A DNA stretch of 64,000 bases from Pelomonas baiyunensis. Lineage in GTDB: Bacteria; Pseudomonadota; Gammaproteobacteria; Burkholderiales; Burkholderiaceae_C. Shown here in pieces: positions 16,491 to 26,807 of the stretch (position 1 is the stretch's first letter; each line of letters starts with the position of its first letter). The notes under the pieces are model-generated. The model was not told the origin of the DNA. It was given only the letters and a program-made list of their open reading frames with translations, and did not search any database. A program made the position numbers and the translations under genes. The DNA lies in contig NZ_JBIGIB010000004.1 of the NCBI RefSeq assembly GCF_043555935.1, positions 529,233-593,232 on the forward strand, written 5' to 3'.

Positions 16491-16549
16491 TCAACCAACA
16501 AAGTCGATAGTTTTCAATAAGCTTCTGCCATCTCACCGCAGGAGCTGAC

Positions 16550-18787
<2,238 letters not shown>

Positions 18788-18800
18788 AGGAGACCCTGAC

Positions 18801-18905
18801 ATGCAACACGCAGCACGCACCGCCCAACGCGGCCTGGGCTGGCTGGTTTTTGCCAGCGGCAACCTCGCCGGCATCGCCCTGCTGGTGCACGGCCTGAACG
18901 GCTGA
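18801..18905 (+). CDS. Putative 34-residue membrane microprotein
   Basis: ATG at 18801, with AAGGAG at 18787-18792, eight bases upstream and overlapping the katG stop; 13 bases separate the two genes. The product begins MQHAARTAQRGLGWLVFAS and ends LVHGLNG; residues 11-31 are hydrophobic enough for a single transmembrane helix, with an Arg-containing N-terminal tail (positive inside). Placed between katG and a hairpin before dps, so it would be made with catalase-peroxidase. No family recognised. The good ribosome-binding site and TM profile support it; the short length means chance cannot be excluded. Confidence 0.5.
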   Translation: MQHAARTAQRGLGWLVFASGNLAGIALLVHGLNG

Positions 18906-18930
18906 CGGGTTCACACCCGCACCCACCCCA

Positions 18931-18968
18931 GGGGCGAGCCGCTTCCGGTAGGCTCGCCCCGTCGTTTT
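18931..18968 (+). terminator. Strong stem-loop between katG unit and dps
   Basis: GGGGCGAGCC (18931-18940) pairs exactly with GGCTCGCCCC (18951-18960), 10-base loop, followed by GTCGTTTT. Looks like a Rho-independent terminator of the katG-microprotein transcript. It lies only 14 bases before the dps start, so dps is expressed either by read-through or from a promoter inside or before the hairpin. Confidence 0.7.
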
Positions 18969-18981
18969 CACAGGAGCACCC

Positions 18982-19482
18982 ATGGCCAAGAAACGCACCG
19001 CCGCCGCGCCGGCAATCCACATCGGCATCAGCGACAAGGACCGCGCCACCGTCGCGGCCGGCCTGTCTCAGCTGCTGGCCGAGACCTACACGCTGTACCT
19101 GACCACCCACAACTTCCACTGGAACGTGACGGGCCCGATGTTCAACAGCCTGCACGCGATGTTCATGGCCCAGTACACCGAGCTGTGGAACGCGGTGGAC
19201 CCGATCGCCGAGCGCATCCGCTCCCTGGGCCACGCCGCGCCGGGCAGCTACGCGCAGTTCGCCAAGCTCAGCAGCCTGCCCGACGCCCCCGCCACCCCGC
19301 CCAAGGCGCTGGAGATGGTGCGCATCCTGAAAGAAGGCCACGAGGCCGTGGCCCGCACCGCACGCCAGCTGTTCCCGGCCGTGGACAAAGCCAGCGACGA
19401 GCCCAGCGCCGACCTGCTGACCCAGCGCATCACGGTGCACGAGCAGACGGCTTGGATGTTGCGCAGCCTGCTGGAAGAGTGA
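18982..19482 (+). CDS. dps: Dps-family DNA-binding ferritin-like protein
   Basis: 166 residues. Dps forms dodecamers that oxidise and store iron with hydrogen peroxide and protect DNA. Ferroxidase ligands in LTTHNFHWNVTGPMFNSLHAMFMAQYTELWNAVDPIAERIR, plus the C-terminal helix ending LLEE. The lysine-rich N-terminus MAKKRTAAAPAIHIG could bind DNA. CAGGAGC gives a ribosome-binding site. Part of the oxidative stress block with oxyR and katG. Confidence 0.95.
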   Translation: MAKKRTAAAPAIHIGISDKDRATVAAGLSQLLAETYTLYLTTHNFHWNVTGPMFNSLHAMFMAQYTELWNAVDPIAERIRSLGHAAPGSYAQFAKLSSLPDAPATPPKALEMVRILKEGHEAVARTARQLFPAVDKASDEPSADLLTQRITVHEQTAWMLRSLLEE

Positions 19483-19617
19483 GCTTCGGCCCGCGCGGCG
19501 GGCCAGCGATAGGGCCGGCGATACAGGTGGAATGACGGTGAATCCCGGCGCATTGGGCGCGATCCCTTGCGCTGGGGCCGCCCACAATCGGCGAACTTCC
19601 GTTTTCTCGGGCTGCGC

Positions 19618-20526
19618 ATGTCCATTCCGCCTTTCATCGAACGCCTCATGGCCGGCCTGCAGCCGGGCAGCAGCGTGCCCGAGGTGCTGAAGGCCGCGAT
19701 AGCGCCCGACGCGCACATCCTGGAAATCGGGCCTGGCGCCAGCCCGGCCTTCCGTCGCCGCGACTACCCCAACCTCAAGGTGTCCGACTACTGCGACACC
19801 GCCACCCTGCAGCGGCAGATGCGCGAGGTGTACCGGCTGCCGGACGGCCCGTTCGATCTGTTCGACGACATCGACTACGTCTGCGCCGACGGCCGCCTGG
19901 CCGACTGCGTGCCCGCAGAACAACGCTTCGACCTGATCTACAGCTGCCACAACATCGAGCACCAGCCCGATCTGCTGATGCACCTGCGCAGCGTAGAAAC
20001 GCTGCTCAAGCCCGGCGGAACGGCGGTGATGGTGGTGCCGCTGAAGACGCAAACCTTCGACCTCTTCCGCCAGCTCACCACCACCAGCGACGTGCTGATG
20101 CGCCACCACTGGCCGCACGCTGCGCCTGCCGCAAAACTGGCGTTCGACACCGACAGCCACTCGGCGTCGCCGCCGGCCGGCGCACCGCACCGATTCGGCC
20201 CGCAAGACCCGCTGAGCGTGGGCGACCTGCACGCCGCGTTCGAGCACCTGCAGCGGTCCATGACCGGGCAGGCGCGCGACCTCAGCTACCTGCACTACCA
20301 CGTGTTCACGCCCGAGTCGCTGCAGATCCTGCTGCTGGAGCTGTACCTGCTGCGGCAATGCAGCCTGATTCCGGCGATGTGCACCGGCGAGGTGGGCAAC
20401 AGCTTCGTGATCGCGTTGCAGCCCATGCCCTGGCCCGCCGACCCGACCCACGCCGCCGCGTGGACGGCGCACCTGGAATCCATTCGGCTGCAGCGCTACC
20501 GCGACGGCGCCTTCCGCCCCCACTGA
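19618..20526 (+). CDS. SAM-dependent methyltransferase
   Basis: 302 residues from ATG 19618. Class I methyltransferase fold: motif I HILEIGPGASPAF (about 33-45), then the acidic strand SDYCD, motif IV-like FDLIYSCHNIEHQPDLLMHLRSVETLLKPGGTAVMVVPLK. The C-terminal 130 residues are less conserved and include a TPESLQILLLELYLLRQC helix. Similar enzymes act on sugars in cell-surface polysaccharide or on small metabolites; the target here is unknown. Stands alone between dps and prfC. Confidence 0.82.
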   Translation: MSIPPFIERLMAGLQPGSSVPEVLKAAIAPDAHILEIGPGASPAFRRRDYPNLKVSDYCDTATLQRQMREVYRLPDGPFDLFDDIDYVCADGRLADCVPAEQRFDLIYSCHNIEHQPDLLMHLRSVETLLKPGGTAVMVVPLKTQTFDLFRQLTTTSDVLMRHHWPHAAPAAKLAFDTDSHSASPPAGAPHRFGPQDPLSVGDLHAAFEHLQRSMTGQARDLSYLHYHVFTPESLQILLLELYLLRQCSLIPAMCTGEVGNSFVIALQPMPWPADPTHAAAWTAHLESIRLQRYRDGAFRPH

Positions 20527-20584
20527 GGCCGCACCTGCCTGGGCGGTGCCGGGGATAATTGCGGGTTAGCCCGAGAGCCACCGC

Positions 20585-22237
20585 ATGTCAGAACCCATCG
20601 CCAGCCGCATCGAGACGGAAGTTCGCCGCCGCCGCACCTTCGCCATCATCAGCCACCCCGACGCCGGCAAGACCACGCTGACGGAAAAGCTGCTGCTGTT
20701 CTCGGGCGCCATCCAGATCGCCGGCTCCGTGAAGGCCCGCAAGGCCACGCGCCACGCCACCTCCGACTGGATGGAAATTGAAAAGCAGCGCGGCATCTCG
20801 GTGGCGTCGTCCGTCATGCAGATGGAATACCGCGACTGCGTGATCAACCTGCTGGACACGCCGGGCCACCAGGACTTCTCGGAAGACACCTACCGCGTGC
20901 TGACCGCCGTGGACGCGGCGCTGATGGTGATCGACGCGGCCAACGGCGTGGAGCCGCAAACCCGCCGCCTGCTGCAGGTTTGCCGCGCGCGCAACACGCC
21001 CATCCTGACCTTCGTCAACAAGATGGACCGCGAGGTGAAAGACCCGCTCGCGCTGATGGACGAGATCGAGCAGGAACTGGGCATGACCGTCGTGCCCTTC
21101 ACCTGGCCGGTGGGCATGGGCAAACAGTTCCACGGCGTGATGGACCTGCGCCAGGAGCGCATGCGCGTGTTCGCCCCCGGCGAGGACCGCGTGGCCGGCA
21201 CCGAGGAAGTGCTGGAAGGGCTGGACAACCCGATCTACGCCGAACGCTTCGGCATGCAGTACGACAACGCGCAGGGCGAGATCGAACTCGTCAAGGAAGC
21301 CGCGCCCGCCTTTGAGCACGACGCCTTCCTGAGCGGCAAGCAAACGCCCATGTTCTTCGGCTCCGCCGTGAACAACTTCGGCGTGCAGGAAGTGCTGGAC
21401 GCGCTGGTGGAACTGGCGCCCCCGCCCGACGTGCGCGAATCCATGCAGCGCACCGTCAAGCCCGAAGAGCCCAAGTTCACCGGTGTGGTGTTCAAGATCC
21501 AGGCCAACATGGACCCGGCCCACCGCGACCGCATCGCCTTCGTGCGCGTGGCCTCGGGCCGCTTCGAGCGCGGCATGAACCTGAAGGTGGTGCGCTCGGG
21601 CAAGGGCCTGCGGCCCAACACGGTGGTGACCTTCATGAGCCAGAAGCGCGAGCTGCTGGACGAAGCCTTTGCCGGCGACATCATCGGCATTCCCAACCAC
21701 GGCGTGCTGCAGCTGGGCGACACCATCACCGAAGGCGAAGCCCTGCAGTACACCGGCCTGCCCTTCTTCGCGCCGGAAATGTTCCGCAGCGTGGAAGTGG
21801 CCGACCCGCTCAAGACCAAGCAGCTGCGCGAGGGCCTGCGCCAGCTGGGCGAGGAAGGCGCGATCCAGGTCTTCCGCCCCGAGGCCGGCAGCGTGCTGCT
21901 GCTGGGCGCTGTGGGCCAGCTGCAGTTTGAAGTGGTGGCCCACCGCCTGGAGCACGAGTACGGCGTGAAGGCCCGCATCACCGCGGCCCGCTACAACGTC
22001 GCCCGCTGGGTGACCTGCGACGACGCCGAAGGCCAGCCCGGCAGCGGCGAGAAGGAGCTGCGCCGCTTCATCGACCACAACGCCCACCGCGTGGCCTGGG
22101 ACGCCGTGAACGCGCCCACCGTGCTGCTGGAGTACGCCGGCGAACTGCGCGCCATGCAAGAGAACTGGCCCCGCATCAAGTTCCACGCGCTGCGCGAGCA
22201 CGCAGGCCTGGTCTTCCAGCAGCGGATGGAAGGCTGA
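20585..22237 (+). CDS. prfC: Peptide chain release factor 3 PrfC
   Basis: 550 residues, full length. GTPase that recycles RF1/RF2 from the ribosome. G1 SHPDAGKTTL, G2-region with RGISVASSVM, G3 DTPGH, G4 NKMDRE, and the RF3-specific C-terminal domains ending LLEYAGELRAMQENWPRIKFHALREHAGLVFQQ. The last 125 bases are duplicated, slightly changed, at 26506-26630 (see that entry). ATG 20585 follows GAGAGCC. Confidence 0.97.
   Translation: MSEPIASRIETEVRRRRTFAIISHPDAGKTTLTEKLLLFSGAIQIAGSVKARKATRHATSDWMEIEKQRGISVASSVMQMEYRDCVINLLDTPGHQDFSEDTYRVLTAVDAALMVIDAANGVEPQTRRLLQVCRARNTPILTFVNKMDREVKDPLALMDEIEQELGMTVVPFTWPVGMGKQFHGVMDLRQERMRVFAPGEDRVAGTEEVLEGLDNPIYAERFGMQYDNAQGEIELVKEAAPAFEHDAFLSGKQTPMFFGSAVNNFGVQEVLDALVELAPPPDVRESMQRTVKPEEPKFTGVVFKIQANMDPAHRDRIAFVRVASGRFERGMNLKVVRSGKGLRPNTVVTFMSQKRELLDEAFAGDIIGIPNHGVLQLGDTITEGEALQYTGLPFFAPEMFRSVEVADPLKTKQLREGLRQLGEEGAIQVFRPEAGSVLLLGAVGQLQFEVVAHRLEHEYGVKARITAARYNVARWVTCDDAEGQPGSGEKELRRFIDHNAHRVAWDAVNAPTVLLEYAGELRAMQENWPRIKFHALREHAGLVFQQRMEG
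22113..22237 (+). repeat. 3' end of prfC, left copy of a 125-base direct repeat
   Basis: This segment and 26506-26630 are the same length and about 90 percent identical, both ending in the same stop codon. Here it is the functional end of prfC with family-typical residues (GELRAMQENW). Confidence 0.85.
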
Positions 22238-22327
22238 GGCCTCCAACCTCCGTCGCCGCCCTGAACCTTCGATACAGTCCGCCCGCCACCCAAGCGGGGC
22301 GTTAGGTCCAGGTTCAGGGAGAGCCAC

Positions 22328-24292
22328 GTGCAGTTTCATTCGTCAACGCCCGCGGGCGTGCCCCGTGCCGCCACAGTGGCCGCGATGTGCCTGGCGGCGT
22401 TCGTGACCGCCTGCGGTGGTGGCGGCAGCAGCGCCCCGGCGCCCGCGCCGCCGCCGGCGCCCACCGTGCAAGCTGTGGACGACCCCTTCACGCTGCCGGC
22501 CGGAACGCCGTCCGACCTGGCGGTGCTGGTGAATGATTCGGTCACGGGCGGCACCGCGACGGTCAGCGTTGCCACGAACCCGGCGCACGGCCAGGTGACG
22601 GTGCAGGGCACCACGCTGCGCTACGCGCCGGATGCTGGCTTCTATGGCACCGACCAGTTCAGCTACCGCGTGGACGTGGGTGCGGCGAGCAGCACCGCCA
22701 CCGTCAAGCTGACCGTCGAGGCCGAGCTGACCTTGAGCGGCAGCCTCAAGCCGGCGCCGACGACGCCGACCGACGTCATCGCCCAGGTCGGCGACCGTCA
22801 GTTCAAGGCCAGCGTCGATGCCGGCGGCCGCTATCTCGTCCAGATCAAGAGCGCACGCGCCGACAGCCTCGTCACGCTGACCAGCCAGGGCACGGCCGCC
22901 GAGGCTCGCTTGGCCATGGCCAGTGCCGTGAGCGACTTCGGCACCCTGTTCGCACGGAACAGCCCGCGCCTGGACGACACACAATGGCCCAGCCTGCGGC
23001 TCGACGTCTTGACCACCGCCCGCTACGGCCTGCTGCTGCAGACCGGCATGCCCACCAACGGCACGGGTCTGCGCGCGGCCCTGCGCAGGCAGGATCCGGA
23101 CGACCTGTTCAACCTCGTCATGCAGTTGCGGCACCTCTTCGAGGAAAACGGCGCCCTGCCGGCGGGCATGGGCACGACGCTGGATTACCTGCGCAGCGCA
23201 ACAGCCCTGGCCGGCACGCCTTACCTTTGGCAGGCTGGTTCCAAGGTCTATCTCTCCCCCACCGCCGATGCCTTTGCTGCCGCCGAGGCACCGACCGTGG
23301 CGTCCACCGGGCGGCGACTGATCATTGCGCAGCGTCTTTTCAGCTTGGCGCCCGATGGCCAGGCCACCGTGCAGGCCTACGACTCGGCCACGGTCTATCC
23401 AGGCCGATGGACCCGGGACGGCGACACCCTGCGCGTGAAGCTGGATGGCCCGCGCCCGCCGGCGGGCTCCGTCATCTGGTACCCGGAGTACCGGCTGCGG
23501 AGCGTCCGCGGCACGGACGACCAGCCCAGCGCGCAGTTGATGCTGGACGCGGACGTTGACCCCAACTGCGCGCGCATGTCCCCCGCCTGCGTGGGCTACA
23601 CGTTGGGCTGGAGGCCGTACACGAGTTTCGATCTCGAGCGCGACCGGCTGCCGCTGCGGGCTGAGGACTTTGCTGCCTCGCAACGTTGGGCCGGCTTGAT
23701 CGCAGAGGCTGACGCGAGCACGGCCCTGTGCTTGTGCCGCGCGCGCGAAGTGAGCTTCGGCGCGGCGCTGGAGCTGCCCGGCTTCACAGGGCAACTTGTT
23801 GAGGGCCAATTGCTGCTGCGGGCGGGCAACCTGACCCATCGCTACACCCGCTTGCGCCAGGATGCCGACGGGCTCGAGCTCTGGCTGGTGGAGCTGGAAC
23901 AGAACGGCACGCGCGTGAAGGCGAAGCTCATACCGGTTGTGAAGGCGGCCGACGTGACGCTGAACGCGACCTCGGCCACCCGGCGCTGGTTCGCGCCTAA
24001 CCTGCCCCAGCAGCACGATCCTCTGCATTGGTCAGGGAACGAATCATGGTGGCAGGCCGATGGCAAAGTCATCTCGATCGACCACTACAACGGCAAGCCC
24101 TATGCCACCTCCACCTGGACGCTGTCGGGCGACGGCCGCGAGGTCACAAGGCTTACAGAAGATGGCTTCATCTATCGCTACCGACTGGTCGCTGCGCCAT
24201 CCGGCAGCTACCTGGCGCTGGTATCGCCCAGTACCTATAGCGACGGGACGACGTATCTGGTCCGCCTGCGTGACCTCGGGCCGATCAACTGA
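22328..24292 (+). CDS. Large lipoprotein with cadherin-like repeat domain, paralog A
   Basis: 654 residues from GTG 22328 with GGGAGAG upstream. Lipobox FVTAC (Cys about 29) plus Gly/Ser/Pro linker. Residues about 45-140 form a cadherin-like/Big_9-type domain with the hallmark TLRYAPDAGFYGTDQFSYRVDVG. The remaining 500 residues match no family I know, and include Cys-rich spots (DPNCARMSPACVGYT, CLCRAREVSF) and a C-terminal Tyr-rich beta part. Clearly paralogous to the next gene over the whole length. Probably a surface lipoprotein; role unknown. Confidence 0.8.
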   Translation: MQFHSSTPAGVPRAATVAAMCLAAFVTACGGGGSSAPAPAPPPAPTVQAVDDPFTLPAGTPSDLAVLVNDSVTGGTATVSVATNPAHGQVTVQGTTLRYAPDAGFYGTDQFSYRVDVGAASSTATVKLTVEAELTLSGSLKPAPTTPTDVIAQVGDRQFKASVDAGGRYLVQIKSARADSLVTLTSQGTAAEARLAMASAVSDFGTLFARNSPRLDDTQWPSLRLDVLTTARYGLLLQTGMPTNGTGLRAALRRQDPDDLFNLVMQLRHLFEENGALPAGMGTTLDYLRSATALAGTPYLWQAGSKVYLSPTADAFAAAEAPTVASTGRRLIIAQRLFSLAPDGQATVQAYDSATVYPGRWTRDGDTLRVKLDGPRPPAGSVIWYPEYRLRSVRGTDDQPSAQLMLDADVDPNCARMSPACVGYTLGWRPYTSFDLERDRLPLRAEDFAASQRWAGLIAEADASTALCLCRAREVSFGAALELPGFTGQLVEGQLLLRAGNLTHRYTRLRQDADGLELWLVELEQNGTRVKAKLIPVVKAADVTLNATSATRRWFAPNLPQQHDPLHWSGNESWWQADGKVISIDHYNGKPYATSTWTLSGDGREVTRLTEDGFIYRYRLVAAPSGSYLALVSPSTYSDGTTYLVRLRDLGPIN

Positions 24293-24312
24293 GGCAGCAC
24301 AGATTCCAACGA

Positions 24313-26301
24313 ATGAAACCCATGAAGACGGATCATCGACAGGGGCTCGCCTCGCTCGCCCTCGCATTGGTGGCGGGTTGCGGCGGCGGATCCGGCGGGT
24401 CTGCACCGCCCCCTGCGCCACCGGCGCCGACGGTGACGGCGCTGGACGACCAGTACACCGTGCCGGCAGGCGCCGCCGCCGTACTGGCCGTGAGCGGCAA
24501 TGACACCGTGACGGGCGGCACCGCCACCCTCAGCGTGGCCACGGCGCCGGCGCACGGCAAGGTCGTCGTGCAGGGCAGCAGCCTGCAATACACGCCCGAC
24601 GTCGGCTTCTTCGGCGACGATCAGTTCACCTACCGGGCCGATGTGGGCGCCGCCAACAGCACCGCCACCGTCAAGGTGAACGTCGAGGCCGAGATCGAGC
24701 TCAGCGGCACCGTGCCGGGCATCAACTCGCTGACCGAAGTCACCGCCCAGGTGGGTGACGCCACCGTCAAGGTCAACGCGGACGACGCCGGGGCCTACAA
24801 GCTCTCGGTCAAGACGGGCAAACCGGGCGCCTTGATCACGCTGACCGCCAAGGAATCCGGCGTGCGCGCCGCGTACACGCGCACCAGCCTCGTGGGCGAT
24901 GCGGGCAGCCTCTACGCCCAAGCTGGCACACGCATCAACGCCACGCAGTGGCCGGCCCTTGTGCTCGACGCGCTGAGCACCGCCCGCCACGGCCTGCTCA
25001 AGCAACGCGGCCTGCAGCCCGCGACCACGAGCGAGCTGAAGGCCGCTGCCGCCGCACAGGACCCCAACGACCTGCTGGACATCACGACGCTGCTGCGGCA
25101 TGCGTACGAGGACAGTGCGACCTTGCCCTCGGGCGCGACCACAGCCACCGAGCTGGCAGCCAGCCCCGCCGCCCTGGCGGCCTTCAACCAGCAGTGGGTC
25201 GGCGGCTCCGTCACCTACCCCGCCCTCGTCGAGAAGACGCTGGCCCAGGTCGCCGCGGCTGCGGCGCCCACGGTCGCCGCGACCGGCAGCAGGCTGGCCG
25301 CCCTGTACGAGGGCAGCAGCAACGTCGTGATGCCCACGGGCTCGGTATTCGACCTGCGCGCCGACGGCAGTGCCACCGGCATCGTCTGGACCTTCTCCAC
25401 CAACACGGCCATCAACGCCAGCTGGGCCACGGCGGGCAATACGCTCACCATCACCTTGGCCAGCCCCGTGCTGATGGACGGCCAGTACCGGGTGTACGCG
25501 CAGCAGTACAAGCAGGTGCGCGGTATCGATGGCCAAGCCAGCCGCCAGCTGATGACCCGCTGGCTGGCCGACTGCCCGGCCACCACCGCCTTCTGCCCCG
25601 TTGCGGGCTACACGGTTTGGGCGCCGGTCGTCAGCTACGACGTGGAGCGCGACCGACAGCCGCTGCGCCTGGAAGACTTCGCAGTCGGCACGACCTGGGC
25701 CGGCATCGACCTGGCGTCGAGCGCCGGCGTGGCGCAGTGCATGTGCAGCCTGCAGGCGGTGGTCACCGACGGCACGCCCAACCTGCCCGGCTACAAGGGC
25801 CAGCTCACCGACGGCCGCTGGGTGCTGTCCGGCACCGAGACCACCTTCCGCTACACCCGGCTGGGCAACGGCCCCGAGCCGGGCATGGAGTACTGGCTGA
25901 CCGAATATCTGGAGAGCGGTACGCCCACGCGCGCCAACCTGCGCCTGGTGGCCAAGGGCGGCCCCGTGCCGACCTTCACCACCGCCGGGGCGGCACGCCG
26001 GTGGGTCACCAGCTACCAGACGGGCATCGGCAGCGCCGACCCCGCCGGGGCGCGCTACAACAGCTACCCGCAGATCCTGCACGCCGACGGCCGCATCACC
26101 TACGACTTCGGCAGTGGCGAGGTGGACCGCGGGGACCGCTGGTTCCTCTCCAGTGACAAGCGCAGCGTGATGCAGCTCACGGCGGGCAACCCCGTGGCCT
26201 ATGTGATGTACGCCCCGGTGCGCGCCGTCACCGGCGGCTACCTGGCCATGAGCAGCAGCGGCGGCCTGGTGCGCATGCGCGACTTCGGCCCCGCGGACTG
26301 A
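24313..26301 (+). CDS. Large lipoprotein with cadherin-like repeat domain, paralog B
   Basis: 662 residues; start 24313 or the second ATG at 24322, neither with a strong ribosome-binding site. Lipobox ALVAGC, PPAPPAPT linker, then the same cadherin-like domain (QYTPDVGFFGDDQFTYRADVG), a carboxypeptidase-regulatory-like segment (about 130-185), and the paralogous C-terminal region with paired cysteines (CPATTAFCPVAGYT; CMCSLQAV). Only 20 bases after paralog A, so probably one transcript. The conserved motif YD/FDxERDRxPLRxEDFA is shared by both and could mark a binding surface. Confidence 0.8.
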   Translation: MKPMKTDHRQGLASLALALVAGCGGGSGGSAPPPAPPAPTVTALDDQYTVPAGAAAVLAVSGNDTVTGGTATLSVATAPAHGKVVVQGSSLQYTPDVGFFGDDQFTYRADVGAANSTATVKVNVEAEIELSGTVPGINSLTEVTAQVGDATVKVNADDAGAYKLSVKTGKPGALITLTAKESGVRAAYTRTSLVGDAGSLYAQAGTRINATQWPALVLDALSTARHGLLKQRGLQPATTSELKAAAAAQDPNDLLDITTLLRHAYEDSATLPSGATTATELAASPAALAAFNQQWVGGSVTYPALVEKTLAQVAAAAAPTVAATGSRLAALYEGSSNVVMPTGSVFDLRADGSATGIVWTFSTNTAINASWATAGNTLTITLASPVLMDGQYRVYAQQYKQVRGIDGQASRQLMTRWLADCPATTAFCPVAGYTVWAPVVSYDVERDRQPLRLEDFAVGTTWAGIDLASSAGVAQCMCSLQAVVTDGTPNLPGYKGQLTDGRWVLSGTETTFRYTRLGNGPEPGMEYWLTEYLESGTPTRANLRLVAKGGPVPTFTTAGAARRWVTSYQTGIGSADPAGARYNSYPQILHADGRITYDFGSGEVDRGDRWFLSSDKRSVMQLTAGNPVAYVMYAPVRAVTGGYLAMSSSGGLVRMRDFGPAD

Positions 26302-26375
26302 GATTCAACTGATTTTCCGGGCCCGTGCCGGGGGCTGACCACGCAGATGGGAGCAACCGGCGTCAAGGCCACGAA

Positions 26376-26480
26376 GATGGCACCGCCCTGCCTGCTGGTG
26401 CAGCGACGGCCACCGACCTCGCCTCCAGCAGCGCCGCGCTCGCCAGGCTAGAGACAAACTGGGTCGGGGGCGAGGCATCC
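26376..26480 (+). pseudogene. Remnant of a third paralog of the lipoprotein pair
   Basis: An open stretch encodes DGTALPAGAATATDLAS...LARLETNWVGGE, which aligns with DSATLPSGATTATELAA...LAAFNQQWVGG of paralog B (about residues 268-300). No start, signal peptide or remaining domains are present. Joined in the same frame to the prfC remnant that follows, by chance or deletion. Confidence 0.7.
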
Positions 26481-26505
26481 AGGACGCCTCCGTCCAGACG
26501 TCACT

Positions 26506-26630
26506 CGCCCACCGTGCTGCTGGAGTACGCCGGCGCACTGCGCGCCGTGCCGGAGCACGGGCCCCGCATCAAGTTCCACGCGCTGCGCGAGCACGCGGGC
26601 CTGGTCTTCCAGCAGCGGATGGAAGGCTGA
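26506..26630 (+). pseudogene. Duplicated 3' fragment of prfC
   Basis: Matches the last 125 bases of prfC (22113-22237). It encodes PTVLLEYAGALRAVPEHGPR and then the same HALREHAGLVFQQ end and stop. Changes cluster in codons where RF3 is conserved (Glu-Leu-Arg-Ala-Met-Gln-Glu-Asn-Trp becomes Ala-Leu-Arg-Ala-Val-Pro-Glu-His-Gly), showing it is no longer under RF3 selection. It sits 4.4 kb downstream of the intact end. Confidence 0.88.
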
Positions 26631-26661
26631 CGCCCCACCGCTGCCGTCAGAGTGCGCCCGC

Positions 26662-26731
26662 CCCCCGGTGTTGCCGGGGGCCACAGGGCAGGCATTCCGT
26701 CACGAACGGTTCGTGGGACACCCTCGGGTGT
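26662..26731. repeat. Cluster of three hairpins before the PEP-CTERM gene
   Basis: CCCCCGG-tgttg-CCGGGGG (26662-26680), CACGAACGGTTCGTG (26701-26715) and ACACCC-tc-GGGTGT (26718-26731). They look like a REP-type palindromic cluster or terminator series separating the remnants from the next gene. Apart from the two pseudogene fragments, 26302-26807 contains no other gene that I can see. Confidence 0.5.
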
Positions 26732-26807
26732 GGGGCCTTTGGGGCTCGGTCCTGCTTTGGCGCGCACCTAGCATGCGCCTCGCTTCCACTCCATCCCCAA
26801 CAAAACA

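Noticed and set aside
26325..26630. A 101-codon open frame joining two fragments
   Set aside because: It is a chance or deletion-made fusion of a lipoprotein-paralog piece and the prfC end; no start signal or complete domain. Listed as two pseudogene remnants.
20585..26630. An SXT/R391-type integrative element at prfC
   Set aside because: Those elements enter the 5' part of prfC and carry integrase and transfer genes; here the duplication is at the 3' end and none of those genes is present.
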